DNA of 64,000 nt. Origin: Nocardia brasiliensis NBRC 14402 (lineage in GTDB: Bacteria > Actinomycetota > Actinomycetes > Mycobacteriales > Mycobacteriaceae). Below, in pieces: positions 25,812 through 34,691 of this stretch. The stretch spans positions 1-64,000 of the forward strand of contig NZ_BAFT02000079.1 in NCBI RefSeq assembly GCF_000308475.2, read 5' to 3'. Both the position numbers and the translations under genes were made by a program. The notes beneath the pieces were generated by a model. It did no database searches and was not told the DNA's origin. It saw only the letters and a list, made by a program, of their open reading frames with translations. Positions within the stretch are counted from its first letter, which is position 1. Every line of letters begins with the position of its first letter.

Positions 25812-26648
25812 ATGACGGTCGAGGCGGTGACCCATCCCGAGTCCGGAGCATTGTGGACGGGATCGGGGCCGGCGCCCGCCGCCCGGCCGCCGGTGTCCAT
25901 GATCGAGCGAATGACGCTGATACTGGACGCTTTCGACGGCTCGACGCCGACGCTGACCCTGCTCGGCTTGTCCGAACGCACCGGTCTGCCGCGCTCCACC
26001 GTGCATCGCATTCTCGACCAGATGATCCGGCTGCGCTGGCTCGCGCACGCGCCGGGCGGCTACCGGCTCGGCCTGCGCACGCTCGAGCTCGGCGGACTCG
26101 CCGCCGACCACAACGAGATTCGGGACGTGGTCAGCCCGCTGCTGCACGACCTCTGTCAACGCACCGGCATGGTCGGGCATCTCGGCGTGCTGGACGGACG
26201 CGAAGTGCTCTACCTGGACAAGGCGGGCGGCCGGTTCGCGGCGAACGTCCCGACCCGGCTCGGCGGTCGGATGCCCGCGCACAGCACCGCGCTCGGCAAG
26301 GCGCTGCTGGCCTCGCTGGAGCCGAGCATCGTCGAGACTTCGTTCCGCGATCGACTACCCCAGCTGACCGCCCGAACCATCTGTGACAGAACCGATCTGC
26401 ATCGCGAACTGGGCAAGATCCGCCAGCGTCAGGGCGTGGCGGTCGACAACGAGGAGTCGGTCGCCGGCATCGCCTGTGTCGCCGTCCCGATCCGCGGCCG
26501 GGGCGCCGCCGTAGCCGCCCTATCCCTGTCCGCCCACCTCGACGGCGACCGGAAGTCCCTCGACACCACCCGCCTCGCCCGCGTCCTCATCGAAGTAGCC
26601 CACGAAGCGGGCCGCTCCCTCTTCCCCCGCCACGCCCGCTGGCGCTGA
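25812..26648 (+). CDS. IclR-family transcriptional regulator
   Basis: Encodes 278 residues. ATG follows GGAGGTGAGCT. An N-terminal winged HTH (about 33-95, LGLSERTGLPRSTVHRILDQM) and a full IclR effector domain are present, with GHLGVLDGREVLYLDKAGG, GGRMPAHSTALGKALLA and DNEESVAGIACVAVPIRGRG. This is a canonical member, unlike the divergent one at 2432. Its targets are not obvious; neighbours are the serine hydrolase (divergent) and hemC (convergent). Confidence 0.85.
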   Translation: MTVEAVTHPESGALWTGSGPAPAARPPVSMIERMTLILDAFDGSTPTLTLLGLSERTGLPRSTVHRILDQMIRLRWLAHAPGGYRLGLRTLELGGLAADHNEIRDVVSPLLHDLCQRTGMVGHLGVLDGREVLYLDKAGGRFAANVPTRLGGRMPAHSTALGKALLASLEPSIVETSFRDRLPQLTARTICDRTDLHRELGKIRQRQGVAVDNEESVAGIACVAVPIRGRGAAVAALSLSAHLDGDRKSLDTTRLARVLIEVAHEAGRSLFPRHARWR

Positions 26649-26687
26649 GCACCCCGGTACCCCGCACCGGGACGGCGCGGGTGACGG

Positions 26688-27617
26688 TCAGTGGGGGATG
26701 GCGTCGATGATGGCTCGGGCGCCTTGGCGGAGCAGATCGGCGCCGACGAAGAAGCCGAGGGCTTGCGGGTCTTCGGGGACGCCCCAGTGTTTGGAGTCGA
26801 GCCACTGCGCGCCGTCGGCGCTGAAGACCTTGCCGTGCAAGGTCAGTCGGCCGGTGCGGTCGGTGGTGGCGTAGCCGGCGATGGGAGAGTTGCAGTGGCC
26901 CTGCAGGGCGTGCAGCATCGCGCGTTCGGCGTCGGCCTGGCGGTGGGTGTCGGCGTGATCGAGCTGGGCGCCGAGATCGCGGAGTTGTGTGTCGTCGCTG
27001 CGGCATTCGAGCGCGATGATGCCCGCGCCGATGGGCGGGCACATGGTCTCGAGGTCGAGCGTCTCGGTGATCCGGTGCTGCTGGCCGACCCGATGCAGGC
27101 CGGAGACCGCGGCGATCAACACGTCGATGTGTCCCTCTTCGAGCCGCGCCAGCCGGGTATTGACGTTGCCGCGCAGGGGCTGCACCGTCAGGTGCGGGTA
27201 GTGCAGCAGCAGCTGCGCGGTCCGGCGCACCGAGCTGGTGCCGACTACGGTCCCCGCGGGCTGTTCGGCGAGCGGCGCGCCGTTGCCGGTGATCACGGCG
27301 TCGTGCACGTCGTCGCGCGCCAGGTAGCCGGCGAAGGCCAGGCCCTCGGGCACCGGGATATCGCCGGGGATGTCCTTGAGGCAGTGCACCGCGAGGTCGG
27401 CGTCGTCCACGAGCAGGGCGTGGTCGATCTCCTTGACGAAGGCGCCTTTGCCGCCGAGCTTGGCCAGGTCACCCATCCAGCGGTCACCGGCGGTGGTGAC
27501 CTTGACCAATTCGCTCTGCACGCCGAGCCGGCCGAGCAACTCGGCGACGTGCTCGGCCTGGGCCAACGCCATGGGGCTGGATCGGGTGGCGATCCGAATA
27601 ATGCGCGTACGCGACAT
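26688..27617 (-). CDS. hemC: Divergent hydroxymethylbilane synthase (HemC paralogue)
   Basis: Encodes 309 residues with the porphobilinogen deaminase fold: IRIATRSSPMALAQAEHVAELL, GKGAFVKEIDHALL, the catalytic Asp82 block (AVHCLKDIP), GTSSVRR and RGNVNTRLARL. The dipyrromethane cofactor cysteine is probably Cys242 (GHCNSPIAGYA). Several usually invariant blocks differ: AVHSMKD is AVHCLKD, and GQGALAIECR is GAGIIALECR. No other haem gene lies nearby, so this may be a second copy beside the main hem cluster. The ATG at 27617 begins at the conserved N-terminus; the longer upstream frame is antisense to the acyl-CoA dehydrogenase. Confidence 0.8.
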   Translation of the reverse strand: MSRTRIIRIATRSSPMALAQAEHVAELLGRLGVQSELVKVTTAGDRWMGDLAKLGGKGAFVKEIDHALLVDDADLAVHCLKDIPGDIPVPEGLAFAGYLARDDVHDAVITGNGAPLAEQPAGTVVGTSSVRRTAQLLLHYPHLTVQPLRGNVNTRLARLEEGHIDVLIAAVSGLHRVGQQHRITETLDLETMCPPIGAGIIALECRSDDTQLRDLGAQLDHADTHRQADAERAMLHALQGHCNSPIAGYATTDRTGRLTLHGKVFSADGAQWLDSKHWGVPEDPQALGFFVGADLLRQGARAIIDAIPH

Positions 27618-27752
27618 GTTCGGCACCTTACTCCCGGTCGAAATCCGTTGATCGCCGAGCCTGGCCCGGCGTGACCTGCCCCACGTCGTACCCGGCGGTA
27701 CCGGTGTGCTGATTATCCGCCCACACGACGTTGGCAAGGTGACAATAAGGGC

Positions 27753-28892
27753 ATGTACAGCGACGAACATCAGGAGTTCCGGGCGATGGTCCGGCGCTAT
27801 CTCGAGCAGAAGATCAACCCGCACGTCGACGAGTGGGAACAGACGGAGATGATGCCGCTGCACGAGATCTTCGCCGATATGGCGAAGCTCGGCATCCTCG
27901 GTCTCGAGTACGACCCGGCCTACGCGGGGCAGGGCGCCGACCATCTGTTCACCGTGGTGCTCTGCCAGGAACTGGGCCGGGTCGCGCACGGCTCGTTCCC
28001 GATGGCGCTGGGCGTGCACGTCGCGATGGCGACGCCTTCGCTGCACGCGCACGGCAGCGAGGAACTCAAACAGGAATATCTGGCCCCGGCTATGCGCGGC
28101 GAGACCGTCTGCGGTGTCGCGGTCACCGAGCCGGACGCCGGGTCCGACGTGGCCGGCATCAGAACCCACGCCCGCCGCGACGGCGACGACTGGGTGATCA
28201 ACGGGTCGAAGATGTTCATCACCAACGCGGTTCAGGCGGATTGGCTGTGCACGCTGGTCCGCACCTCCCCGGAGGGCGGTTATCGCGGTATGAGTCAGAT
28301 CATCATCCCCACCGACGCACCGGGTTTCCGCGTCGATCGCAAGCTGGACAAGCTGGGCATGCGCGCCTCCGATACCGGCCTGCTCACCTTCGAGGATGTG
28401 CGAGTTCCGGTGCGCAACACCATCGGTGAGATCGGCCGCGGTTTTCAGCAGCAGATGTCGCAGTTCGTCATGGAGCGCATGTTCGCCGCATACAGCGCAC
28501 CGATCAGCTGTGCCATGCAATTGGAACTGACCCGTGACTACGCCAAGCAGCGCAAGGTTTTCGGACAGCCGCTGACGGCCAATCAGTATCTGCAGTACAC
28601 CTACGCCGAGCTCGCGGCGCGCACGGACATGCTGCGCGTCTACACCGAAACCACGGGCCGGTCCTATCGGGACGGCCAGGACGTCACCAGAATGGCGACC
28701 ATCGCGAAACTGGAGGCGGGGCGGCTGTCCCGTCAGGTGGCGGACTGGTGCCTTCAGGTGCACGGCGGCATGGGCTACATGACGGAGACCTGGACCTCGC
28801 GCGCCTTCCGGGACAGCAGGCTGTTGAGCATCGGCGGCGGTGCCGACGAGGTCATGCTGCGGGTGCTGTCCCTGATGGACGGCTTCGCGTAG
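27753..28892 (+). CDS. Acyl-CoA dehydrogenase
   Basis: Encodes 379 residues. The FAD and substrate motifs GVAVTEPDAGSDVAGI, DDWVINGSKMFITNA, KVFGQPLTANQYLQ and WCLQVHGGMGYMTE are intact. The base is probably the Glu in QFVMERMFAAYSA, as in the isovaleryl/long-chain type, since the C-terminal block reads SIGGGADEVML. It starts 135 bases from the divergent hemC start. The substrate chain is unknown. Confidence 0.88.
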   Translation: MYSDEHQEFRAMVRRYLEQKINPHVDEWEQTEMMPLHEIFADMAKLGILGLEYDPAYAGQGADHLFTVVLCQELGRVAHGSFPMALGVHVAMATPSLHAHGSEELKQEYLAPAMRGETVCGVAVTEPDAGSDVAGIRTHARRDGDDWVINGSKMFITNAVQADWLCTLVRTSPEGGYRGMSQIIIPTDAPGFRVDRKLDKLGMRASDTGLLTFEDVRVPVRNTIGEIGRGFQQQMSQFVMERMFAAYSAPISCAMQLELTRDYAKQRKVFGQPLTANQYLQYTYAELAARTDMLRVYTETTGRSYRDGQDVTRMATIAKLEAGRLSRQVADWCLQVHGGMGYMTETWTSRAFRDSRLLSIGGGADEVMLRVLSLMDGFA

Positions 28893-29135
28893 CGCCGGTG
28901 CCGCGGCCGTATTGCGCTGGGGTGCGTGGCATTACAAGGGGGTACGCACACCGGATGATTTCCGGCAGGCCGCGGGAGTGTCCAGGAGGATGCTGGGGAT
29001 TTGCCTCACGCTTGCTGAAGCGAGTGTCTTTCACTGTGTAGATTTTTCGTTCGCCGCGTGCGCGTGCCGTTCGACTGCTTTCCTATGGACGTCAGGATGG
29101 AGAGTCCATGAGCAGGTGAACCGGAGTCGGGAGCG

Positions 29136-30062
29136 ATGCACCGGATACCGATCAACCAGCGACACGTCCGTTCGGGGTGGCTGTGGTCCGCGATCGGCCT
29201 GGCGGCCATTGCGGGCGTAGCGGTGTGGGTGACCCGGCCCGAGCCGGTGCACTGCGACGTACCGAACGCGATGGCCCAGTCGGCGACGCCGCCGAATCCG
29301 TTGACCGCCAACAGTATTTGGCCGTCCACCAGCCCGTTACCGGAGCCGCAGCCCGTCGTGTCCGGCGAGGCGCGGTTCTATTCGTTCGGTCCGGGGGTCT
29401 CGTGCTCGTACCCCGACCTTCCGCTGGACGGCTTCTTCGTGGGCATGTCGACATCGGAGTACGGCACCGCCGATCCGTGCGGGGCCTACCTCGACGTCGA
29501 GGGCCCGCGGGGCAGCGTGCGGGTGCAGATCGTCGACCGTTGCCCGGGATGTGCTCCGGGACAACTGGATTTGAGCACGGCCGCGTTCACCGAGATCGCC
29601 GACCTGTCCGACGGCGTCGCGAAGGTTCGGTACCACGTGGTGCGCAACCCGGAGCCGGTGGCGGAGCTGACCTACGAGGTGAAGCCCGATGCCACCGCCG
29701 CCTGGTTCGCCATCCTGTTCGGCGGCACCGGGAATCCGTTGCGCGAGGTCGCGATTCGGCCCGCGACGGGCGGGCCGTGGCAGCAGCTGACCCGCGGCAT
29801 GGACAACTATTGGTCCATCTCCCGGGCGGGGACGGGTCCGTTCGCCGCGCGGCTCACCGATATCCACGGCAACCAGGCCGAGATCACCGGCATCACGGTG
29901 GAACCGGGGATGCGACCGACCGGTGCGCGTCTCTACAGCGAGGCGCCACCCGTGGTCGTGCCGAAGCCGACCGAGCCGCCGATCGTCTCGCCGACCAGCC
30001 TGGCGGCCGCGCCGCCGCCGCAATCGTCGTCGAACGCGACCCCGGCGGGCTGTAAGCCGTGA
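29136..30062 (+). CDS. Membrane-anchored expansin-like protein (DPBB plus CBM63-like domain)
   Basis: Encodes 308 residues. An N-terminal hydrophobic segment (about 14-33) has no obvious cleavage site. A double-psi beta-barrel (about 75-170) carries STSEYGTADPCGAYLDV, VDRCPGC and Asp145 in QLDLS, the acidic residue essential in plant and bacterial expansins. A second beta-sandwich (about 173-255) has Trp190, Trp215 and Trp226 placed like the cellulose-binding aromatic face of Bacillus EXLX1. A Pro/Ser-rich tail ends the protein. Expansins loosen cellulose or peptidoglycan without hydrolysis. Alone in its transcription unit. Confidence 0.8.
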   Translation: MHRIPINQRHVRSGWLWSAIGLAAIAGVAVWVTRPEPVHCDVPNAMAQSATPPNPLTANSIWPSTSPLPEPQPVVSGEARFYSFGPGVSCSYPDLPLDGFFVGMSTSEYGTADPCGAYLDVEGPRGSVRVQIVDRCPGCAPGQLDLSTAAFTEIADLSDGVAKVRYHVVRNPEPVAELTYEVKPDATAAWFAILFGGTGNPLREVAIRPATGGPWQQLTRGMDNYWSISRAGTGPFAARLTDIHGNQAEITGITVEPGMRPTGARLYSEAPPVVVPKPTEPPIVSPTSLAAAPPPQSSSNATPAGCKP

Positions 30063-30068
30063 CCGTGC

Positions 30069-30806
30069 TCAGTCGCGAATGCTCCTGCGCAACTGACGGA
30101 ATCGGGCGTCGGTGAAGACCGGACCGGTGTACAGGGGAGCGTCGTCGGCGCCGTAGACCCGGATGGTCAGGTGCTGGGTCGCCGCGTACTCCTCACCGCG
30201 CCGGTCACTGCGGAACAACACGTCCAGAATCTCGTCGGACCGTGCTCCGGCGGCGCGCAGCCGGTTCATCGTGCGCAGGTACGGCAGCTCGAGATCGGTT
30301 GTGGCGGCGAAGGTATGGGCCACAAGATCCACCGGGACCGCGGTGCCGTCGCGGTCGCGGACCTCCACCCGGGTGACGCCCGGCGCCACCGCCCCGCACA
30401 ATCCGGCGGGCATCACCCAGCGGATGGCGAACGGGCGCACCGTGAAATCCTCTCGGTGTCCGCCCGCGGTGGTGATGCTGAAGAGGGCGAGCTCGCCCTC
30501 TCTGAAGACGAAGTCGGCTTCATCGCCCGAGTCGTGGTAGGCGAGCAACCTGCCCTCGGTCGTGCCCGGTGCGATCCGCGCGCCCGGGTGCCAGCCGGAA
30601 TGCGAAACCTGCAGCACCGGTGCGCCGTTCAGCTCGGCCGTCCGGTAGGCGTCGGCGAAGGCTTGCAGCGATGCCAGCCACTGCCGCCGGTGTCGCTCGT
30701 CGTCGTCCGGCTCGAACTGGGGGAGGCGTTGTTGCTCTCTCCGGCCGCCGATCGATTTGCTGGGCGCCGGCCCCCGCCGCCGGCCCCGATCGCACTTTCT
30801 CCACAT
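30069..30806 (-). CDS. Hypothetical protein
   Basis: Encodes up to 245 residues. The Arg-rich first 25 residues may not be translated, although GAGG lies 8 bases before the ATG at 30806. The body is mixed alpha/beta, with an aromatic DFVFREGELALFSITTAGG stretch and a TQHLTIRVYGADDAPLYTGPVF C-terminal part. No signal peptide, membrane segment or enzyme motif is seen. It ends 6 bases after the convergent expansin gene. Confidence 0.5.
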   Translation of the reverse strand: MWRKCDRGRRRGPAPSKSIGGRREQQRLPQFEPDDDERHRRQWLASLQAFADAYRTAELNGAPVLQVSHSGWHPGARIAPGTTEGRLLAYHDSGDEADFVFREGELALFSITTAGGHREDFTVRPFAIRWVMPAGLCGAVAPGVTRVEVRDRDGTAVPVDLVAHTFAATTDLELPYLRTMNRLRAAGARSDEILDVLFRSDRRGEEYAATQHLTIRVYGADDAPLYTGPVFTDARFRQLRRSIRD

Positions 30807-30952
30807 CTCCCTGGCCTCGTTCTATCGGACTGTCCTTCGCCGACGAGGCTCCTGAGCCGGGAACCGCTGCCGAAGGCTGCCCGAGCCTACGGGTGCCGTG
30901 CGGCCCGGACAACCACCGTGACCTGCGGGATGATCTGCCGATTATGCGCCGA

Positions 30953-32644
30953 TCACCGCAATGTCGCGGCCAGTGCCAAACCTGCGGCCCGCCCGGAGAA
31001 GATGCAGCCGCCGAGGAAGGTGCCCTCCAGCGCGTTGTAACCGTGCACCCCGCCGCCGCCGAAACCGGCCACCTCGCCCGCGGCGTAGAGACCGGGGAAA
31101 GCGCTGCCGTCCTGCCGGATCACCTGTGAGTCGAGGTTGGTCTGCAAGCCGCCCAGCGTCTTTCGCGTGAGGATATTCAACCGGACCGCGATGAGCGGGC
31201 CCGCGGCGGGGTCGAGGATCCGGTGCGGTTTGGCGACGCGTCCCGCCTTGTCGCCGAAGTACTGGCGCGCGTTGGTGATCGCCATCAGCTGGCTGTCCTT
31301 GGAGTACTTGTTGGTGACGTCGCGGTCCCGCGCGACGATCTGCCGCTCCAGCGTGTCGTGATCCAGCTGCGGACCGCGGGCGATCTTGTTCATCCCGGCG
31401 ACCAGCTCCCGCAGCGTGTCCGCGACCACGAAGTCGACGCCGTGCTGCTTGAACGCCTCGACCGGACCCGGCGCGCCCTTGGCGATGCGGCTCTTGAGGG
31501 TGAGTTTGAGGTCCTTGCCGGTGATGTCGGGGTTCTGCTCGGAACCCGACAGCGCGAACTCCTTCTCGATGATCGACTGGGTCAGCACGAACCAGGAGTA
31601 GTCGTAGCCGGTGGACAGGATCTCCTTCATGGTCGCGTTGGTGTCGTAACCCGGGAAACACGGTGCGGGCAAACGCCTTCCGTTCGCGTCGAACCACATC
31701 GAAGACGGGCCGGGGATGATCCGGATGGCGTGATCGGGCCAGATCGGGTCCCAGTTGACGATGCCTTCGGTGTAGTGCCACATGCGGTCCCGGTTGACGA
31801 TGGCGCCGCCGGCCGCCTCGGTGATGCCGAGCATCCGTCCGTCCACGTGCGCGGGCACGCCGGAGATCATGGTCTCCGGGCATTTGCCGAGCCGCTCGAC
31901 CGGCCAGTTGCGCCGGATCAATTCGTGATTGTGCCCGATGCCGCCGGAGGTGACGATCACCGCCTGTGCGCGGAACTCGAACTCGCGCACTACGTTCCGA
32001 GACGACGCCTGGCCGCGTGCCAGGTCGCTCGGCTCCAGCACCCCGCCGCGGACGCCGACGACCGCGCCGTCCTCGACGATCAACTCGTCGACCCGGTGGC
32101 GGAAGCCGAAGCCGACCAGCCCGCGCCGTTCCCCTTCGAGCACGGGTTCGGCGAACACCCGCACGACCTCCGGCCCGGTGCCCCAGGTGAGATGGAACCG
32201 CGGCACCGAATTGCCGTGTCCGTCCGCGAAACCGCCGCCGCGCTCGGCCCAGCCGATCACCGGCGTGATCCGAAGGCCGAGTTCGTGCAGGTAGTCGCGC
32301 TTCTCGGTGGCGGCGAAACGCACGTAGGCCCGGGCCCACTGCCGTGCCCACAGGTCCTCGTCGTCGCGGTCGAAACCGGCCGAGCCGAGCCAATCCTGCA
32401 GTGCCAGTTCGTAGGAGTCCTTGATCCCGAGCCGGCGCTGCTCGGGGGTGTCCACCATGAACAGCCCGCCGAGTGACCAGAACGCCTGCCCACCGAGATT
32501 GTTGCGGTTCTCCTGATCGAGCACGAGCACCTTGCGGTCCGCCTTGACCAGTTCGTGTGTCGCGACGAGGCCGGCCAGCCCGGCGCCGACGACGATGACG
32601 TCGGCCTGCTGTGCGAATTCGGTGGCGCTGTCGGTCATCTTCAT
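30953..32644 (-). CDS. FAD-binding dehydrogenase (3-ketosteroid dehydrogenase-like)
   Basis: Encodes 563 residues. It has the N-terminal dinucleotide fold VIVVGAGLAGLVATHELVKA and the C-terminal FAD block LYAAGEVAGFGGGGVHGYNALEGTFLGGCIFSGRAAG, in the arrangement of fumarate reductase/KstD flavoproteins. Members like this are common in mycolate bacteria and often lie in lipid or steroid gene sets, but the exact substrate is unknown. It starts 4 bases inside the end of the TetR gene (ATGA), so both are one operon. Confidence 0.82.
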   Translation of the reverse strand: MKMTDSATEFAQQADVIVVGAGLAGLVATHELVKADRKVLVLDQENRNNLGGQAFWSLGGLFMVDTPEQRRLGIKDSYELALQDWLGSAGFDRDDEDLWARQWARAYVRFAATEKRDYLHELGLRITPVIGWAERGGGFADGHGNSVPRFHLTWGTGPEVVRVFAEPVLEGERRGLVGFGFRHRVDELIVEDGAVVGVRGGVLEPSDLARGQASSRNVVREFEFRAQAVIVTSGGIGHNHELIRRNWPVERLGKCPETMISGVPAHVDGRMLGITEAAGGAIVNRDRMWHYTEGIVNWDPIWPDHAIRIIPGPSSMWFDANGRRLPAPCFPGYDTNATMKEILSTGYDYSWFVLTQSIIEKEFALSGSEQNPDITGKDLKLTLKSRIAKGAPGPVEAFKQHGVDFVVADTLRELVAGMNKIARGPQLDHDTLERQIVARDRDVTNKYSKDSQLMAITNARQYFGDKAGRVAKPHRILDPAAGPLIAVRLNILTRKTLGGLQTNLDSQVIRQDGSAFPGLYAAGEVAGFGGGGVHGYNALEGTFLGGCIFSGRAAGLALAATLR

Positions 32645-33282
32645 CCTTCGGTTTCGGTGCTATAGGCCAGCACGACGTGGTAGATGAGCTCGGTGCGGCG
32701 CTTGCGCACCGCGCGGCTGCGCGGTTCCATCAGGACCTGCACGCTGGTGCCGTCGTGCACCGCGACGAGGGCCTGGCCGAGCGCCGCCGGATCGGGGACC
32801 GCGCGACCGATCCGGGCCAGTCCCGCGACGACGGCCGGCATCAGCGCGGCGCTGATCGCCTCTTCGCGCGCGGCCATCACCCGGCGAAGTTCGGGATGGC
32901 GCAGCGCGTGGGCGGTGAACTCCGCGGTGATCCGGTACCAGCCCTCGTCGATGGGCACCGCGCGTGCCATCCGTTCGATGGCGGTGCGCAGGTCGTCGTC
33001 ACCGCCGATCAGCATGTCGTCGAGGACACGCTTGATATCGGCGAGCATGGCGGCCGATCGCTGTTCCCACATCGCCAGGAACAGTTCGTCGAGCGAGACG
33101 AAGTTGGAATAGAAGGCGCCGCGGGTGAAGCCGGCGCGTTCGCAGACCCGTTCCACGGTGGCCTTGCCGAAGCCCTCCTCGCTGAAGGCCTCATACGCCG
33201 CGGTCAGCAGCCGCTCGCGGGTTTCGGCGCGGCGGCGGGTGACCCGGCTCGTCGCGGTTCCCGGTGGGGTGGACGACGCCAC
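32641..33282 (-). CDS. TetR-family transcriptional regulator
   Basis: Encodes 213 residues. The GTG at 33282 follows GAGGAGGTGCCC; the frame open to 33477 crosses the operators and is not used. The HTH (about 18-64) reads RRRAETRERLLTAAYEAFSEEG, ATVERVCERAGFTRGAFYSNF. It is divergent from the zinc alcohol dehydrogenase, and two matching palindromes in the gap are the likely sites for autorepression and control of both sides. Confidence 0.85.
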   Translation of the reverse strand: MASSTPPGTATSRVTRRRAETRERLLTAAYEAFSEEGFGKATVERVCERAGFTRGAFYSNFVSLDELFLAMWEQRSAAMLADIKRVLDDMLIGGDDDLRTAIERMARAVPIDEGWYRITAEFTAHALRHPELRRVMAAREEAISAALMPAVVAGLARIGRAVPDPAALGQALVAVHDGTSVQVLMEPRSRAVRKRRTELIYHVVLAYSTETEG

Positions 33283-33338
33283 GGGCACCTCCTCGAGCGG
33301 GACCGGCCGCGGGTGGTGGCAGCGGGCCGGTCGATTGG

Positions 33339-33369
33339 ATACAAAACTGTATTCAATACATAAATGTAT
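33339..33369. promoter_or_regulatory. Tandem TetR operators ATACAAAACTGTAT and ATACATAAATGTAT
   Basis: Two AT-rich palindromes of the form ATACA-N4-TGTAT at 33339-33352 and 33356-33369, with centres 17 bases apart. They lie in the 193-base gap between the divergent TetR and alcohol dehydrogenase genes. Shared sequence, symmetry and place make them strong operator candidates. Confidence 0.72.
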
Positions 33370-33475
33370 CAGAGTTGGTGCGGCGACAGGGTGGAATCGG
33401 TTGAGTAGGGTCGCACGCAGCATCGAATTGCCAGTGCGGCTCGGCCAGGTGTCCCGGGGACAAGGAGAGTTGAGC

Positions 33476-34528
33476 ATGAACGAGGTTGCGCGGTCGGGAT
33501 CGATGACCGGATGGCGAGTCCGTCGCCCGGGGCCGATCGATGCGGGACCGCTGGATCAAGTGCACGAGCCCGTGCCCGAGCCGGCCGCCGACGAACTGCT
33601 GGTGCGGGTGCTGGCCTGCGGCGTCTGCCGGACGGACCTGCATGTCGCCGAGGGGGATCTGCCCGTGCATCGCGCCGGGGTGGTGCCCGGACACGAGGTG
33701 GTCGGGGAGGTGGTCGCGGTCGGTTCGGCGGTCGGCGCGAGTGCCGACGAGCGTCCTGCGGACGGCTTCGCCGTGGGCGACCGGGTCGGCATCGCCTGGC
33801 TGCGGCACACCTGCGGCGCCTGCAAGTACTGCCTGCGCGGACTCGAGAACCTTTGTCCCCGTTCGATTTACACAGGGTGGGACGCTGACGGCGGATACGC
33901 CGAATACGCCACTGTGCCAGCCGATTACGCGCTGCGTCTGCCGGAGAACTACACCGACGAAGAAACAGCGCCGCTGCTCTGCGCCGGCATCATCGGCTAT
34001 CGCTCGCTGCAGCGCGCGCAGTTGCCGCCCGGTGGCCACCTCGGCATCTACGGTTTCGGCGGCAGCGCGCACATCGCCGCGCAGGTCGCGCTCGCGCGCG
34101 GCGCCGAGGTGCATGTGATGACCCGGGATCCGGCCGCGCAGGAGTTGGCGCGCGCCCTCGGCGCGGCGTCGGCACAGGGTGCGGCGGATCCGCCTCCGGT
34201 GCAACTCGATTCGGCGATCTTGTTCGCGCCGGTGGGCACGCTGGTGCCGCCCGCGCTGGCCGCGCTCGACCGCGGCGGCGTCCTGGCGATCGCGGGTATT
34301 CATCTGAGCGACATCCCGGCGTTGAATTATCAGCGGCATCTGTTCCAGGAGCGGGAAATTCGCTCGGTCACCGCGAACACCCGGGCCGACGCGCGTGAAT
34401 TTCTCGCGCTCGCAGGCGAACACCGCATAGAAGTGACCACCCGTGGGTACTCCCTGGGCAGGGCAGATCAGGCCCTGGCCGATCTCGCCCACGGACGATT
34501 CACTGGCGCAGCGGTTCTCGTTCCGTAG
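33476..34528 (+). CDS. Zinc-dependent alcohol dehydrogenase (MDR family)
   Basis: Encodes 350 residues. Catalytic zinc ligands are Cys51 (ACGVCRTDLH), His73-Glu74 (PGHEVVGE) and a later Cys. The structural zinc site is the four-cysteine lobe Cys113, Cys116, Cys119, Cys127. The nucleotide fold GIYGFGGSAHIAAQVALARGA is present but has the less usual GFGGSA in place of GAGGVG. AAGGAGAG lies 6 bases before the ATG at 33476. Divergent TetR and KstD-like genes suggest a joint role in oxidation of an alcohol or lipid. Confidence 0.85.
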   Translation: MNEVARSGSMTGWRVRRPGPIDAGPLDQVHEPVPEPAADELLVRVLACGVCRTDLHVAEGDLPVHRAGVVPGHEVVGEVVAVGSAVGASADERPADGFAVGDRVGIAWLRHTCGACKYCLRGLENLCPRSIYTGWDADGGYAEYATVPADYALRLPENYTDEETAPLLCAGIIGYRSLQRAQLPPGGHLGIYGFGGSAHIAAQVALARGAEVHVMTRDPAAQELARALGAASAQGAADPPPVQLDSAILFAPVGTLVPPALAALDRGGVLAIAGIHLSDIPALNYQRHLFQEREIRSVTANTRADAREFLALAGEHRIEVTTRGYSLGRADQALADLAHGRFTGAAVLVP

Positions 34529-34624
34529 AAAAGATTAGCCAGGACACGATTCGGCGTTGAGTCCGCATCGTTCGGGTCGACTTCCTTGACGACCTACTCA
34601 GCCGTTCTTACCTTCGCAGATATA

Positions 34625-34661
34625 GCCGAGTGGCACTTGTCGCTGACAAGTGTCACTCGGC
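34625..34661. terminator. Long hairpin between alcohol dehydrogenase and cutinase genes
   Basis: GCCGAGTGGCACTTGTC at 34625-34641 pairs with GACAAGTGTCACTCGGC at 34645-34661, a 17-base stem with one G-T pair and a 3-base loop, followed by a short TTCTC. It most likely ends the alcohol dehydrogenase transcript. It lies only 30 bases before the cutinase ATG, so it could also affect cutinase mRNA. Confidence 0.6.
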
Positions 34662-34691
34662 TTCTCACAACGGCGTGAGTGGGTGATCACG

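Noticed and set aside
27618..28763. N-terminal extension of HemC to a 691-residue protein
   Set aside because: The added part is antisense to the acyl-CoA dehydrogenase; HemC begins naturally at MSRTRIIRIATRSSP.
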